Under the pieces are notes generated by a model that did not search any database, was not told the DNA's origin, and worked only from the letters and a program-made list of their open reading frames with translations. Shown piece after piece: positions 1 to 12,786 of a DNA stretch of 64,000 nucleotides. How positions within the stretch are numbered: the stretch's first letter is position 1; each line of letters begins with the position of its first letter. Where the stretch lies: assembly GCA_022494885.1 (NCBI GenBank), contig JAGVSM010002819.1, forward strand, positions 332,796 through 396,795, given 5' to 3'. The stretch is from Micrasema longulum (Eukaryota > Arthropoda > Insecta > Trichoptera > Brachycentridae). The position numbers and the translations under genes were made by a program.

Positions 1-178
1 AACATTTGTGCATCTATCGTACATAGCTTTACCACACATTCGCCTGAGAGATCGCATTTCGACAGCATTCAGCCTACTTTCATCCCTGTTTTCCCAAGTC
101 CATAATTTGCTCTCATACATCAGGGTCGGGACCAGGACTCCGTTGTGAACTGCTAATTTTGCCTCTTGCGACAAACAG
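1..178 (-). mobile_element. Non-LTR retrotransposon relic (reverse transcriptase C-terminus)
   Basis: The minus-strand frame reads AKLAVHNGVLVPTLMYES, then a KLWTWENRDESRLNAVEMRS segment and RRMCG. This is the typical post-catalytic tail of insect non-LTR reverse transcriptases. It is cut at the window edge, with no complete ORF. Confidence 0.8.
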
Positions 179-179
179 A

Positions 180-1435
180 TTAAAAAAAAAAAATTTATTT
201 TATTTAGGAAACATACAGTACAATTACAAAGTTTAATATTTTACACAATTAGACTTAATTCTAATGGACCAGTGAAGTTTCCATATTATAAAGCAATTAT
301 ATGTAAGGTTAATTATGAATGTATAAAAAAGAGAAGGAAAAGAAAAACATAAATGAAAGTTCTTCAAAAATTAAAATTTAAGTGAAAAAAAGATATTTTA
401 AAGTTTGTAGTTTGTAGTGAGTATTTACAAATGGAAATACGAGTAATATTAAAAATGAAGAAAATTTGTCAGAGTAATTAAAAATTAAGAATTGAAATAA
501 AGAATGCTCAGATGTAAAAATAAAATAAAATAGTAATATTTTTTTTTTAAAAAAGGAAAAACATAAATATACACATATTTATTTTAAGGAATTCAAAGAA
601 ACAATGAGAAGAATCTTTAAGTGAAATATAAGACAATAAATTTAGGTCAATTTAAAAAACATCTTCAAAATTAATGACACATTATGGTAAGAGCAGCAAT
701 ATATTGATTTTATTTACAAATATAATAAAAGTAATTAAAACTAGTTTAAAAGTATAAAAACATGCCAATGCAGCAGAGAAAAAAGAAAAAAAAAAGAAGG
801 AATAACAAGTATAGCAAGTAATCTTTAAAATTTGAAAAAGCAATATAAGGAGAAGATTTTAAACCTAGAGAAGTCGATAAAATTTCATTAAAGCGATTTT
901 AGTAGTAATACAAATTTTAAAAGAGAAATTTGATTTGTAATAATGATATTAATGTATGTAATTTGAGTGATATAAGAGAAAAAGGGATCAACGGGAGTTT
1001 TATTCAAAAGTAATTTAATAAATATAACACCAACGTTCGCCATGTTGTCTCATTGAACATCAGGATTTCTTTTTTTTTAAACTGCTAAATATGCATAAAG
1101 CGTAAAGTCTTCAACATGCAATGTATTAATTAAATGTTGACTTTTTGCAGATTCGTAACTTTTGGATGGACCTGACCACTTAACGATGAACGACAGGCGT
1201 ACAAAATCGTCCTGCGTGAACCAATCTGAAACAAATTAAAGGTACGTAAAACAAGTTTTCTTTGATTTACGGTAGAATGACATTTAAAAGTAGAGCATTA
1301 AGGAACTCACACACATTTATTTTTTAACATGGGTTTTATCCACTGCAACAATCGGCATATAAAAAGGTGTCAAAATTCCCTTGCGTCTGAATGAGATTAA
1401 TTTTATCTCGTGTCTTGAGGTTACGTACACAATAT
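180..1435. other. AT-rich stretch without a recognisable gene
   Basis: Mostly A-rich on the plus strand with homopolymer runs. Short overlapping ORFs on both strands around 1436-1664 are antisense to each other and have no recognisable domain. Probably old 3'UTR-like repeat sequence. Confidence 0.5.
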
Positions 1436-2189
1436 TTATGTGTTCTCTGAGATTTGCAATGCATTCTGGGTTAATGTGTCACCTATGCTATTATCCATAC
1501 ACAAGAGCGCAATGATGAAAGAAATGCGTTCAGAGTGTGTGAATCGTCTCGAGAAACACAATTTTCTTTTATTCAGAAACCTTGAAGATTGCATGAAAAA
1601 CAGAAAAGCAACATGTGAAAAATGTAATATGCAAAACATTGCTATTTGCAATAAAGCACTGTAGAGTAATATAGCGCTCTGATGCCATTCAAGTCACTCA
1701 AAATCAAACAAGTGTAATATGGACAAAGTATGAATTAAATACGTACAAAATATCTAGAATTTGACCAAAACTTTATGAAAATTTTGTTTGTATCATTTTA
1801 AATGACTTTAATGGTATTATTTAAGATACAATAAATAAACAGTCTAATGATACTTTAATTGCTAATCCAGTTAAACTACGAATCACTGCCCTTCCGAGCT
1901 CGACGGCAGTATCTAGTAAAAATGTAATAACATGTTTTTTTAATGCCACCTGATAAATAACTGCAATAAAGTAAAAAAATAACAAATATATAACACCTCG
2001 ATTTCCTCAAAACATAAAAAATTGCTACTGGCTTCTTGCTTGGAAGGGCAGAATGGTGAAATTATCATTTTAAAATAAGCATTTCAGTAAAACATGACAA
2101 AATTGTCGAGAAAAGAAAAGAGTCTTATGATTCGTGTCTTCTTGTACATACATATATATTTTTTTAATTTTTTTTTTTAAATTTTTAAA

Positions 2190-3612
2190 TTTTTATTTTA
2201 TTTCATTGGAAAGCCAACAGACATTTATACATTTATAAGAATCAATTATACTATAAATATTTATCATAAAGTCCAATTAGATGCTTCCACATAATATTGT
2301 TATTGTATATGTTGTCACATAAAAATTATACATACCATAAAATAACTAATCATATAAAACTTATAATATTACTAGAAATGTAAATGTAAATGTTATACAT
2401 ATTATTCAAAATATATCTTCTTTTGAATATTGGTCACACAGTTGCACATTATAATATAAAATACAACTATAGTTGACCATACAGTGTTCATTTATTACGT
2501 GCCTACACACAGAACTGCACATAACCTCCATAACGTCAATGAAATTTCAAGCAAGGCATTAAAAATGTTGGGCTTTATTTTGAGAAATACAAAAAATTTC
2601 AAGTCCATCTGACCATTGAAAAATATTATACTGTTCTCTTTTAAGAAGTAATTTAGATTTTAATTCATCAATATGGTCACCCTGCTATAATGTTCATGTT
2701 TATAATATAGAAAACATTCAACATAAATTTCTACAATATATAAACTAAAAACTAAACATTCCAATACAACATGTGAATTATGACTATTTATTAACACTGC
2801 TTAACCTAACAACACTTTCTGAAAGAAGAACTATTAATGATCTCATTGTACTGTATAAAATTGCAAACTCTCTTTTTGACGCAGCAAAATACTTGAATTG
2901 ATTAATGTTAGGTAACACTTATGGAACGGCTGCAGACATTCCGTCCAATTCTTTACCATCTTTTAAGTCTACAATATCAAGTTTATTTGTAGCTGCTCGT
3001 CAAACTATTATTGACAATTCAATTCCATAAATTAAAAAAAAAAACTTACTTGTTTATTTTTATTACCTTATACTTGTTTTTTATTTTTTACTATTATATC
3101 AAACTGCATTGTAGTATTGGCAAATACGCATTTCATAGATACATATTTTTATTTCATATTTTTTCGTGATAATATATGCTTGCTTGTTTATTAATTTAAC
3201 TCAAAAATGTCTTTCTTGCTTACCGTAACACTTTATTTGTTGTTTGCTCTACAAAATTTATTTCATAAGCTTATATCTTTGCATTTTTTGTTTATATGCT
3301 TACTGTTTTTTCTTGCATACCTTTGTTATTATTGTTTTTTTTTTTTTACTTTGTAAAACTTTTTATCATATCCTTTTTAACTAATTTTAGAAATTTTTTT
3401 CTGTATGTTCTATGTTTATTATTTAGTATATTAGCATATATTTAGTTTTTATTTTTTGTAAATGCCTTTTGGGCGTTAATTAACAAAATAAATAATATAG
3501 ACCGCGGATTCAAGGCGCAACATTATAACTTAAATTATTTTTGGAAATTTTACTTTTAAAGGAAGTTAAAAATATGTTATTAATATTAATACAATTTAAT
3601 TTCTGATCCCAC
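2190..3612 (-). mobile_element. Repeat family X, copy 1, split by a retrotransposon insertion
   Basis: 2195-2522 and 3523-3612 together align with the uninterrupted copy at 32150-32570 (shared landmark TTTCATTGGAAAGCCAACAG). A T-rich run at 2160-2195 would be a poly(A) tail on the minus strand, suggesting a non-LTR 3'UTR. The middle is the element at 2523-3522. Confidence 0.75.
2523..3522 (+). mobile_element. 5'-truncated non-LTR retrotransposon inside repeat X
   Basis: Broken plus-strand frames show SSIWSPCYNVHVYNIENIQH..FLQYI and SERRTINDLIVLYKIANSLFD (split by stops), the usual C-terminal region of jockey/CR1-like reverse transcriptases. A long 3'UTR follows and ends with TTTTTGTAAATGCCTTTTGG. 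The same 3' end occurs at 4550-4575. Confidence 0.75.
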
Positions 3613-3683
3613 ATATGGCAGGTACTATTTACAAATAATTTTTGAAAAGATGTAGTGGAACATTTATGTTATATTATGTATAA

Positions 3684-4079
3684 TTATGTACCATTAGGTG
3701 CGGATAAGGGATTGGTGATGTGTAGTGGTAGATAATTTTGATTATAATTATTATAGATTACTGTTACGTTGAGTTCGGACGCTTGGACACTTTTTACTAT
3801 TTTATTGCTATTTTTACAACAGATCGAACAGTTTATTAAAAAAAGGTTTTCACTGTTTTCTTTAATACGGCAATCAACTCGGTTTTTCTGGACACCAAAA
3901 CTTTCGGGACTATCCGAGTCGGGACCCTGTGTTGAGTTGCGATACAACATACTCGTAATGGAAATTCGAAGCATACCCATTTTAATTTCTTTGGTTTCCT
4001 CTTCATCCAGCAGATCTGCAGAAGCCATTTTATACGGCCATAGCTGATAACTTCGCCAGATCCTCGCTGGGATAAACAT
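3684..4079 (-). CDS. Unidentified ORF, possibly a coding relic
   Basis: 131 codons on the minus strand. Residues 18-60 (MASADLLDEEETKEIKMGML onward) look less A/T-biased than the surroundings and begin at an internal Met. The C-terminal residues come from a SINE B fragment at 3688-3740, so the annotated end is not ancestral. I recognise no domain. It could be an exon of an unknown gene, an element-encoded N-terminus, or chance; an overlapping minus-strand frame reaches 4165. Confidence 0.25.
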   Translation of the reverse strand: MFIPARIWRSYQLWPYKMASADLLDEEETKEIKMGMLRISITSMLYRNSTQGPDSDSPESFGVQKNRVDCRIKENSENLFLINCSICCKNSNKIVKSVQASELNVTVIYNNYNQNYLPLHITNPLSAPNGT

Positions 4080-4169
4080 TCAGAACATATTTCAGTAAAT
4101 ATAAACCTTTTACGTAAAAGCAACTTCCATATAAAAAGAACGCACCGTGGACTCATCCAAGGCATCTAA

Positions 4170-4613
4170 TATCAACATTCTGATATTAATTTATCAAATA
4201 TTTTTGTGTACCGTATATTTTATTATTTTCACACATATACTTACTGTTAACTAATTTTCATTATTTGTTTTTAACAAAAATTTGTTGATACAATTTTTTT
4301 TTATACTTATAAGTATATGAAAATATATATATTTTTTTATTTGAATTCTTTAGAAGTTATTTACAATTTGCTTTTTATTTCAATTACTTTTATTATATCC
4401 ATCTAAAATAATTTTTTTCTTTTTTACCATGTAAAGTTTCACTTTTTATTTTGCATGGCAGTATGCTTCTTATTGTTTCTAAATGTATACAAAAAAGCAT
4501 TGTTTATCTTTTTAATTTTTACGCACTATGTTTGTACTTAACTGTATATTTTTTGTAAATGCCCCTTGGGCGTATTGTAAAATTAAATAAATAAAATAAA
4601 ATAAATAAATAAA
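4170..4613 (+). mobile_element. 3'UTR fragment of the same retrotransposon family as 2523-3522
   Basis: Ends with TTTTTGTAAATGCCCCTTGG followed by a simple AAATA tail, matching the 3' end at 3456-3475. Confidence 0.65.
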
Positions 4614-4616
4614 TAT

Positions 4617-4932
4617 TGTCGGCCCCGCGGGGAATTGGTCAGCGCGTTTGCCTACCATGCAAAAGGTCTCAGGTTCGAATCCCGGCATGGTTGATATGAA
4701 ATATTTTTTTAATATTATTTTTTATTCAGATAAACAAATATGTATACAATATTACAACTAAATAATTATTTTATAAAAATTCAATACATATATTTACATC
4801 TACTATTTACATAGGTACCTGAAGCGTAAGACTGATCATGTTACCATCAAATAACAAAAATAATCATAATACGCTACAATTGGTGTACCGGTGCAGTGCC
4901 CTATGCACCATCAGGTGCGCAAAGGGAAGGAT
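4617..4932 (+). mobile_element. SINE family B, copy with a ~100-bp AT-rich insert
   Basis: tRNA-like head with box A GGTCAGCGCG and box B GGTTCGAATCCCGG, then a body containing TACCTGAAGCGTAAGACTGA and GTGCCCTATGCACCAT. Head and body are separated by about 100 bp of AT-rich DNA not present in the copy at 25586. Confidence 0.8.
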
Positions 4933-5414
4933 GATGTCATGTATTCTAGAATATCAGTAATAATAAACATTTTTTTTACAGAAAAATATTATATTTTTAC
5001 GGGTCAAGATCGTTCGCGTATCTATATGTTTCTAAGTATCTGTGAATACGGTAGTAATACTAAAAATTCTTGTTTATGATGTTCTCACGGTATTGATACA
5101 ACTCTTAGCCAAATGTAACTGTTGTTATGTAGCTTATAAATGCGAGGAATTCGATAGCTTAATGCAGCGTACTAATGTAGATAATTTATTTCGCCAATTT
5201 AAATATCTCACTAGCTGATTAATTTTTACAGTAAACGAAAAGAAGTTAGTAAGTTAGCAGCTGTTTTATCCTACTAAGAATTAATTATACGTATAAAAAA
5301 TGTTTCGTGCTGCTAATTGTTTAAGCTTTAATATTGTGGAATGTCGTTAGTGAAATTAATAATTGAACAAACTAATTTTAAATTTTAATGCTTTTTATTA
5401 TTATAAACTCATAG

Positions 5415-5680
5415 TTTTATTCAAGCGTTTTTTTCTTTATTGGGGTCTTCTAACAAAAAATTATAAAATCGGCCAAAAACGAGTAACATAGATTAAAAAA
5501 ATGAAAAAAATAACAACAAGACAAACCGAAAGGAATAACAATTCGAACACAAACAATATAGAGAAAAAAAAATGTTTACTTAAATAACTTAAAATGTAAA
5601 TTGAAATAATAAACGTACAATTAAATTCCATTAAGAATTGTCAATAAATAATACAAACATAAATCCAATTATAGGGCTTT
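5415..5680 (-). mobile_element. Non-LTR 3'UTR fragment (family of 41090)
   Basis: Shares ATCGGCCAAAAACRAGT and nearby AGGAATAACAAT blocks with 41100-41230; the T-run at its low-coordinate end is the poly(A) side on the minus strand. Confidence 0.6.
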
Positions 5681-5999
5681 AACATATTTTAGATACAAAA
5701 GTAGGTTTCCTGGAAATACAAGACAAAATTGAATGAAACACTGTATTGTTTTGATTTATCAAACGGTGTAAGAAGGTGTAGCTTGGCCAAATTAATAAAA
5801 ATATATTTAAAAAATTCCGGAATATCCGTTTATTAAAACAAATAATATTTGTGTTTTTATTATTTACCAAATATTGTGACTTGTGACTTGAGACTTGAGT
5901 CGCATATATTTTTTTACATCTTCACGTGCAGCGACGTCGACGTCAGAAACTTGCGAAACACTAACCCCCATAGCATACCAACATAGCATGCCATATTTG

Positions 6000-6440
6000 T
6001 AATTGGAGTATTTTTTAAATTTTTTATTTCATTCATTCAAATTTATACAAAAATTAACAGTACCTAGATCGCGCCAAACTAAAAAAAATAAAAGTTTATC
6101 GGCGCGTTTCTAATACAAATAAAAAGTAAAAGGAAATTATCACATAAAAAAACAAATAAACACAAAAATATAACTATAGGTACTAAAAGTTTATAAAAAA
6201 AGATTAATTAAGTTCACACATTCTCGTGCGTTAAAGTTTTGATTTTCGATGAGAAAGTCCTTAAACCGTCGCGTCGGCTTCTTTGCTCGAAACTAGTTAA
6301 ATTCTTCACCTCGCCGGGAAGTTTTTTAAACAGTCTTGGTAAAGTAAATTCTGTTGTTCAGCTTTGTTCGATGTCGGTGACTGAGCAGAATTTTTACCTC
6401 TTCAAAAAACTTCATTGTCAGCTTAAATAGGGTAGTTGCC
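6000..6440 (-). mobile_element. Non-LTR retrotransposon relic (tail and 3'UTR)
   Basis: Minus-strand frame reads TDIEQSRTTEFTLPRLFKKL followed by PGEVKNLTSFEQ. The TR..(T)..P...KLP pattern is the C-terminal end of jockey/CR1-like ORF2 proteins. AT-rich 3'UTR runs to 6000. Confidence 0.65.
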
Positions 6441-6477
6441 TCACCGGAAGTTCCTACCGAAAGTATTATTTAAGAAA

Positions 6478-6600
6478 TATGATGCACCTGATGATGTGCG
6501 AGCACTGCATTGGTGTACCAAATGCAGCTTATCTCGATCATCTGCAGCATAAGAGTTATGCCAGTACAACGCTTCAGATGCCAGTGTAGAGACAATGAAA
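6478..6600 (-). mobile_element. SINE B fragment
   Basis: GCATTGGTGTACCAAATGCAG and the following AGCTTATCTCGATCAT resemble the body of SINE B read in reverse; no tRNA head remains. Confidence 0.45.
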
Positions 6601-6852
6601 TATTTCAGTTCAAAACCACCCTTAAAACAACTCTTTTAGAACTCGGCTCCTCGAGCATGGCAGACGAACGGGCCTATCACTACCAAAACACAACCCATTA
6701 CTAGAGTTACTAAGAAGTTCAAAACACTCTGATTCTATTTCACAGATATACTGTATTTTTTATCAGCCTACCCCGTTAAGATTATTGAAATATTTAAAAC
6801 TATAACATTTAAGTATGCAAGTGAAAATTCTTGATAGAAGTTCATTGTAATT

Positions 6853-7521
6853 TATTATAAAAATAAAAGACGAGTGATACTTTAATCCACAAATTTGGAA
6901 TATCCAGTGACCGGTTTCATCGCTTTCGCGACATCTTCGAGACTGGTATCTTTATTGAGGAGTTCAGTGTATTTATACAAAACAGAGGTAAGGATAGAAA
7001 ATTCAAAATTGTCTGAAAGTTAATTAAATTTAATTATTTTTATCTTAAGCATCATTAACAAAATATTTTCGGGTTAACTAGTGAGTTGATATAATGCTAG
7101 TTTAATTATTGTATGTAAATTATTTATATTTTTAGTGTGTAATAAATAGATAAAAACACATCCATTGTAACATATTTTTACTAATTTCTTTTTACCCTTT
7201 GTTTTTCAGATATTATAATTGACGAAAATCACACTCACAAAAAATGGGACACTAAAAATATAAATAATAATAATTAAAATACTTAAACTAGCATGATATC
7301 AACTCATTAGTTAACCCAAAAAAAAATTGTTAATGATCCTTAATATAAAAATATTTTTAATACAATTTTAAATTATATATCCTTATCTCTGTTTTGTATA
7401 GATACACTGAACTCCTTAATAAAGATACCAGTCGCGAAGATGTCGCGAAAGCGATGAAACCGGTTACTGGATATTCCAAATTTGTGGATTAAAGTATCAC
7501 TCGTCTTTTATTTCTATAATA
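6853..7521. mobile_element. Foldback element, 669 bp, long terminal inverted repeats
   Basis: Both ends carry TATTATARAAATAAAAG then ACGAGTGATACTTTAATCC in inverted orientation. The match runs inward through CCGGTTTCATCGCTTTCGCG to about 6980 and resumes near 7060-7330, so the whole unit is close to palindromic. No ORF. Confidence 0.8.
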
Positions 7522-8335
7522 TATTTAAAACTATGCCTACTCAGATTTTCCACAGCTTTACACGTTAGCAAACAAACAGGTATAAAAATGTAGCTTAAAA
7601 AAAATGTCCCTACTGAAATTAAAATCGATACTTTTTAAGCATTTCTATTCCAAACTGTAATTATTAATTACATAAGTGAAGTATTGTCTCTGTCTGTTTG
7701 TCATAAGTTTAGGTGTTGATGTTTTTTTTTTCCGTTTGCTGATGTTTTTTTTTCTAGTTGCTAATGATTTTTTTTATTTCGTGTTGTTTATATATATATA
7801 CTTACGCAAATATTTTGTTCGTTGTTTTTTATGTAAGTTGTTTAAGGCATACTTAAGCCGTTAAAACAATAACCCTACTAGTGAAACGCATCCTGAAGAT
7901 AATTTGTTTGAAGAACCGTTGCCGCCTTTGATGTAACTTAGAGTGGGTGTTCATAGTAATTGCACAATACACACTCAATACTACGCCTCCTCCGCTCTTG
8001 CAGCCTTATGAAGAGTCATACTTCAATATAGGAGTACAGCAAGGCTGATATGACATCATAAATCATAAACAAATCTTATCGATTCTGTCATAAAAAAACG
8101 TTTAAATGTAAATGAAACAGACTATGATATTTTGTACTTTGGGTCATCAATCATTCCACGAATCAAATGAAAAATGTTTCTATTTTATTCGATTTAAACG
8201 GATTAGAACCGTTACTTAATCCACCTGAAAGCTTATTTTTATTATATAATTTTAATTAGAAATCATTATTGCATGTATGAACGCTGCATTAATATTTTGT
8301 TAGCAAAAAAATAATGTAATATCACATATAACAAC

Positions 8336-8690
8336 AAAGATGAAGAACATTTTAAAGAAGGTATTACAGAAGTCTATGCATCTACAGGGCTTATGACCTG
8401 TCAATGCCTGTTTTAAGTGGCCACTTTACACACCATGTAAAATTCACAATTTTGCCCATATTTGAACTTCTATATTCCTTCAATTATTTCGTTAAAGAGC
8501 AGAAACCTTTATTTATGTGGGTGAGATTCATCAAATTGAATTATTTCACCTACATACTAGGCAACGCATGAAAATGTTTTTTTTTTCAATTTATATACTT
8601 CTTCATAGACCAGGTGGATTTATCAACAATATGTTGAGTTTGTCCAAATTTTTGTAGACAAGGACTGGATTCAACTCTAATGTTGTTAAT
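8336..8690 (+). mobile_element. Foldback family F, single arm
   Basis: Carries GAAGAACATTTTAAAGAAGG, ACAGGGCTTATGACCTGTCA and CACTTTACACAC landmarks, then the inner part GTTTGTCCAAATTTTTGTAG. It is one arm of the palindromic element complete at 54146-54822. Confidence 0.7.
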
Positions 8691-9219
8691 GTAATTTAAG
8701 TCAATGAGCGACAAATAATATACGTATAATAATGGGTTATTGTTTAATATGATATACCAACCTGATATGCTTTTTTGCTGCTACATGAAGGGACTTAGTA
8801 AAATAAGTATGCATAGGCATAACTGAAAATGATGTTACAAACAAATTACATTTCTTATAACGTCGCTGTTCTGGGAAAAGCCACCAACCCTAAAAAAATC
8901 CGATTTTAGTTAAATATGTCATTCAAAGCGTAAAAGTATGTTCTTTAAGATGCAAAAGTCAACAAGGTTACATTGTTAGAAAAAAGTTGCGTAAATCGAA
9001 ATTATTTATTTTTGGTGGAAAACAGTGATGAACTCGTAACTTTCAGTAAAATTTTAACAAGCATAAATCATTAAAGGCAGATAAAATTTATTGATACTTT
9101 GGGCAGATTTTTTAAGTTTGACAGTTTCCTCCAAATAAACAACATTTTGGTTGTATTTTGTGATTTTTATAAAAAACATTAAATACGTATTTAAAAAAAA
9201 AAAAAAACAGTTTTTTAAA

Positions 9220-9396
9220 GAAATATTACCGTTCTTATAATTTACTAAAATATTTCAATTTTGATGGCCATTTTCAACGAGTTGTAAATAACTCACTATT
9301 AGAAAATGAAAATTAAGTTGGGGTAGAGTGGGGTTTGAACCTCGGACCTCTGGCCCGTGAGTCCGCAACACTAGCCACGGAACCAGAACCCGATTT
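9220..9396 (-). mobile_element. SINE family A copy
   Basis: Minus strand: GGGTTCTGGTTCCGTGGCTA head, box B GAGGTTCAAACCCC, then the body CAACTTAATTTTCATTTTCT and AACTCGTTGAAAATGGCC. Flanked by AT-rich DNA. Confidence 0.8.
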
Positions 9397-10424
9397 AAAA
9401 AGGAAAACATGAACAAAAAATACAAAAGAAAAAAAATGGAACCTACTAAACCGCAAAACCGGTTTGTCAGCAAGTTTCTTATTTTTCCTTTACAAAGAAA
9501 AAAGTAACCACAAATTATAATTATTTGTAATATTTCCTTCCTGTCACGGACTCTTTTGGGCTGCATTTTCCAGATTAAAAACAAGAATAATTCACTAACT
9601 AAATTTTAGCCGCCTTCCCACAGATACTTTGTAAAAAAATCAAACAAAAAAAACAAAAATTACGTGATTTGTGTGAATTCAAAGTTTATAAAATAAAATT
9701 GATAAAATCATTTTAACGAAATACAAACATCAAACTTCAGTTTCACATTTCATTAGGCTTCTAGATCACAAATGCACCAAAGCAATCGGAATATTTTTTT
9801 ACGACGCTCCATTGCAATGTCCAAAACTAGTTTGTGTCGAAAAATCATTCAAGTATCACAAAAAATGCCCCAATTTATGGCGTTTTCAATCATATTAGAT
9901 GTGACATAGATAACAGGTATTCAAATATATTTTAATACCACTTAAAGTGAACTAATGTCCTCAAAAATGTTCTGATTTTGTAACTGCAAGTATTTTTTTT
10001 TTAATTGAAATAATTAACTTCGAAACTTTCTTCTGATTAAAAAAAATAAAATCTGTATTAAGTCGGAACTTATTGAATAACCACAATAATTGTTCCAATT
10101 TCGTAGCAACAGTCATTGGCTGGTTTAAGCTATGTATTTTATTTATTTAACTTTTTGTACGTAATATTATTTGTACATTGGAGGGCTTATTGCCAAATGG
10201 CAATTTCTTCCAACCAACCAATAAAATAAAAGTTTTATTTTTATAATTCAAGTTACAGAACATATTCAATAGAAAAAAAAATATTATTAAGCTAAAGATA
10301 TATAAAAATAGAAATAAGCATATTTGTTTATAAATTACCTTTAATCAAAACTATTACTGAATGGAAAAAAGGAATAAAGAGAAAAGAAGAAAAAGGAAAG
10401 GAGGAGAGATTAAGGAAGAGGAAG
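9397..10424. other. AT-rich, no gene seen
   Basis: No conserved ORF. A possible retrotransposon 3'UTR piece around 10140-10235 (GGGCTTATTGCCAAATGGCA) is weakly similar to GGCGGACTTATTGCTAAAA at 13531-13549. Confidence 0.4.
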
Positions 10425-10530
10425 GAAGAGATTCCCCCTCTGTTGTAACAAATTTGGATCTAAATAATATCCTAGGGAAGAGATCAGATGCAGCCTGTCT
10501 AGAAGCATTCGGACGTACTCAAAAAATGAA
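10425..10530 (-). mobile_element. Foldback family F, inner-end fragment
   Basis: Reverse complement of the block at 59605-59690: TTTGTTACAACAGAGG end, CCTAGG, CAGGCTG, TCCGAATGCTT and GAGTACGT. Confidence 0.6.
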
Positions 10531-11764
10531 TTAAAAAACAAAATAATAAATGGTTGAAATTATTATTATGAATTGACCGGTAAAATAATTGACATGAATG
10601 TATATTGAAATGGTTATAACATGGTTGCACGCATGGTCATTTAAATAATTTATATAAATTAAGTAATTATAAGGTAAAATGATTCATTTAAGGATATCAT
10701 CGTCCAATCCTAAGTTCCTCAATTTAGATATAAGTACACGATGAGATACTTTATTAATGACCATTCTGGGCACCTGCCTACAAAATTATGTCTGCGTATC
10801 CAACAAAAATCACTAAGTAATACAGGTTTTTTTGTTTTTTTATTTATTTCTTGTAATTATTATTAAATATAAAAAAACACATAAAATGGGTCTTCACTGG
10901 GGTTTTTCATGACAAGGACACATTACTTTAATTTTTACTTACAGAGTACAGCAACAAGAACGTTATAATCATATTGATTAATTGTAATAAATTAAACTTT
11001 TAAATGCGTTTTTTAACACGAACTTTTCTCTTGTACTTAGTTTTTTCTCAATTTCATATGAATACAGCCATATTTTATATCTTTGTGCAATAATAAACAC
11101 ACTTGTCCACCCTCATACAATTATAGCACCCACACACTCTCACCCTCATACACACTCCCACAAACACGCCCACCCTTACAACTAATCTCTAAAACTTATT
11201 TACACACATAAAGAAACCGTTATGTATATTTCATGTTGTTGTTGTAGAGGCAAACCGATTTAAGGTTATAAAAAAAAACTTTCGAAAAAAATATGAATAT
11301 CCTATATCATTGAAAGGTTTTAAAATAACAACGAGTTACCACAAACCGCCGAAAATACTTGAATGTCACAGTCGTTATTTTGACGAAGGTGCTATAGAGA
11401 CTATGCGGATCGAATCTAAATGACTGGCAGAAAGTGAATTTTGGTATCAGTTGTGACAAAAACGCCGCTTCGGTCTAGAAAGTTCACTAATATCCGCAAA
11501 TCTGACACTTTTTTCTTAAGAAAAGTCTCCATTGTGACACTTTGGTTCGTCGCAAGAATTCTCTTGTCGTTGCTGATGCATCATTTTATTTCAGTAGTCG
11601 GAAATAGGTTGCAGTTACTACGGAAAATAAATGCTTTATTGTTGTATATATTTTACCTCTCTTTAATCCCTTTCGCCCGATTGTTAAATTAAATTGTTTT
11701 TTTTTTATCAATAAAAACAAAAGTAATAATTTAACGATTAATACTTACCTACATTATGTAAGTT

Positions 11765-12725
11765 CTGAATTTACAAATTAAAATTAAGAATAAATTAAGA
11801 ATATCCAACAGATGTTCAGCTCGATATATAAACATAAATTAGAACACAGCTATCTAACAAAATTGACATCTATTGATGGCCTAGTAGTACCAAAATTTAA
11901 AAATAAATATGGACAACGTACGTTGGATTATATTGTTCCAAAAGTATTTAATTTGTTGCCACTTGACATGAAAACATGTCATTGTAAAAATAAAATTAAG
12001 TTTCTATTACGTAAGTGGTTAGTAGATGAAACGTTCCTTTATTGATTTATTATTTATGTAATATTTATGGAATACATTTCTTATATTTTTTATTAATTAT
12101 TATTTTTTTACATTTATATATATATTTTTTTAAATTTTTTTTTTTTTTTTTTATCCCTCATTGAATACATTTTTGTTATTTTCTTGGGTTAACCTTTTCT
12201 TTTCTTTTATTACTTTCTTACTTTCATATTTCATTTACATTTTTTAGATCTTAATTTTAATATGTACTTTTAATTTTCTTACTAATTTTTTTTTTTTTCT
12301 TTAGATATGAATTGAAATTCTCGATTTACTTTACTTTGTTTAATTTATTTTTTTATCTTGTTTTGATTACATTTATGAGCACACACTATTTATATATGTG
12401 TCTATTATTTTTTTTTCTTATATTTAAAATATATTTAAGTAAATTACTATTCTTTAATTTTAATTGTATTATTTTACTCTATTTTCTTACTTAAAAAAAA
12501 TATCTTTAAACTATTTTTATGTTTATTATTTTTTACGTATACAGTATTATGTCTGTACTCTTCTTATTTGATTATTAATTAAAACTAATGTCTAAGCACC
12601 CGATGACAAACTATTATTGAATAGTTTATCGGGACAAAATATATCTTAATACTTTGTTTTCTTTATAATGTATTAATATTGTAATAATATGTATATTTTA
12701 TTGAATAAAGAATCTATAAAAAAAA
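11765..12725 (+). mobile_element. Non-LTR retrotransposon, 5'-truncated tail with 3'UTR
   Basis: ORF at 11812-12045 (77 codons) reads SIYKHKLEHSYLTKLTSIDG, LVVPKFKNKYGQRTLDYI and PKVFNLLPLDMKT. The VP..K...G.R.LDY..PK..N.LP pattern is the C-terminal end of jockey-like ORF2. A T-rich 3'UTR follows, ending with AATAAA and an A-run near 12705-12730. A related 3'UTR is at 59320-59850. Confidence 0.75.
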
Positions 12726-12786
12726 ATTTAAAAAATGTCCTCTTACGAGTATGCGATGTTGGTATTTAAATCATTTCAATAAATAC

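Noticed and set aside
9255..9584. 109-codon minus-strand ORF
   Set aside because: Runs through SINE A and AT-rich flank; no domain.
12312..12494. 60-codon hydrophobic ORF
   Set aside because: Lies in the T-rich 3'UTR of a retrotransposon; Phe/Leu-rich content reflects composition, not a membrane protein.
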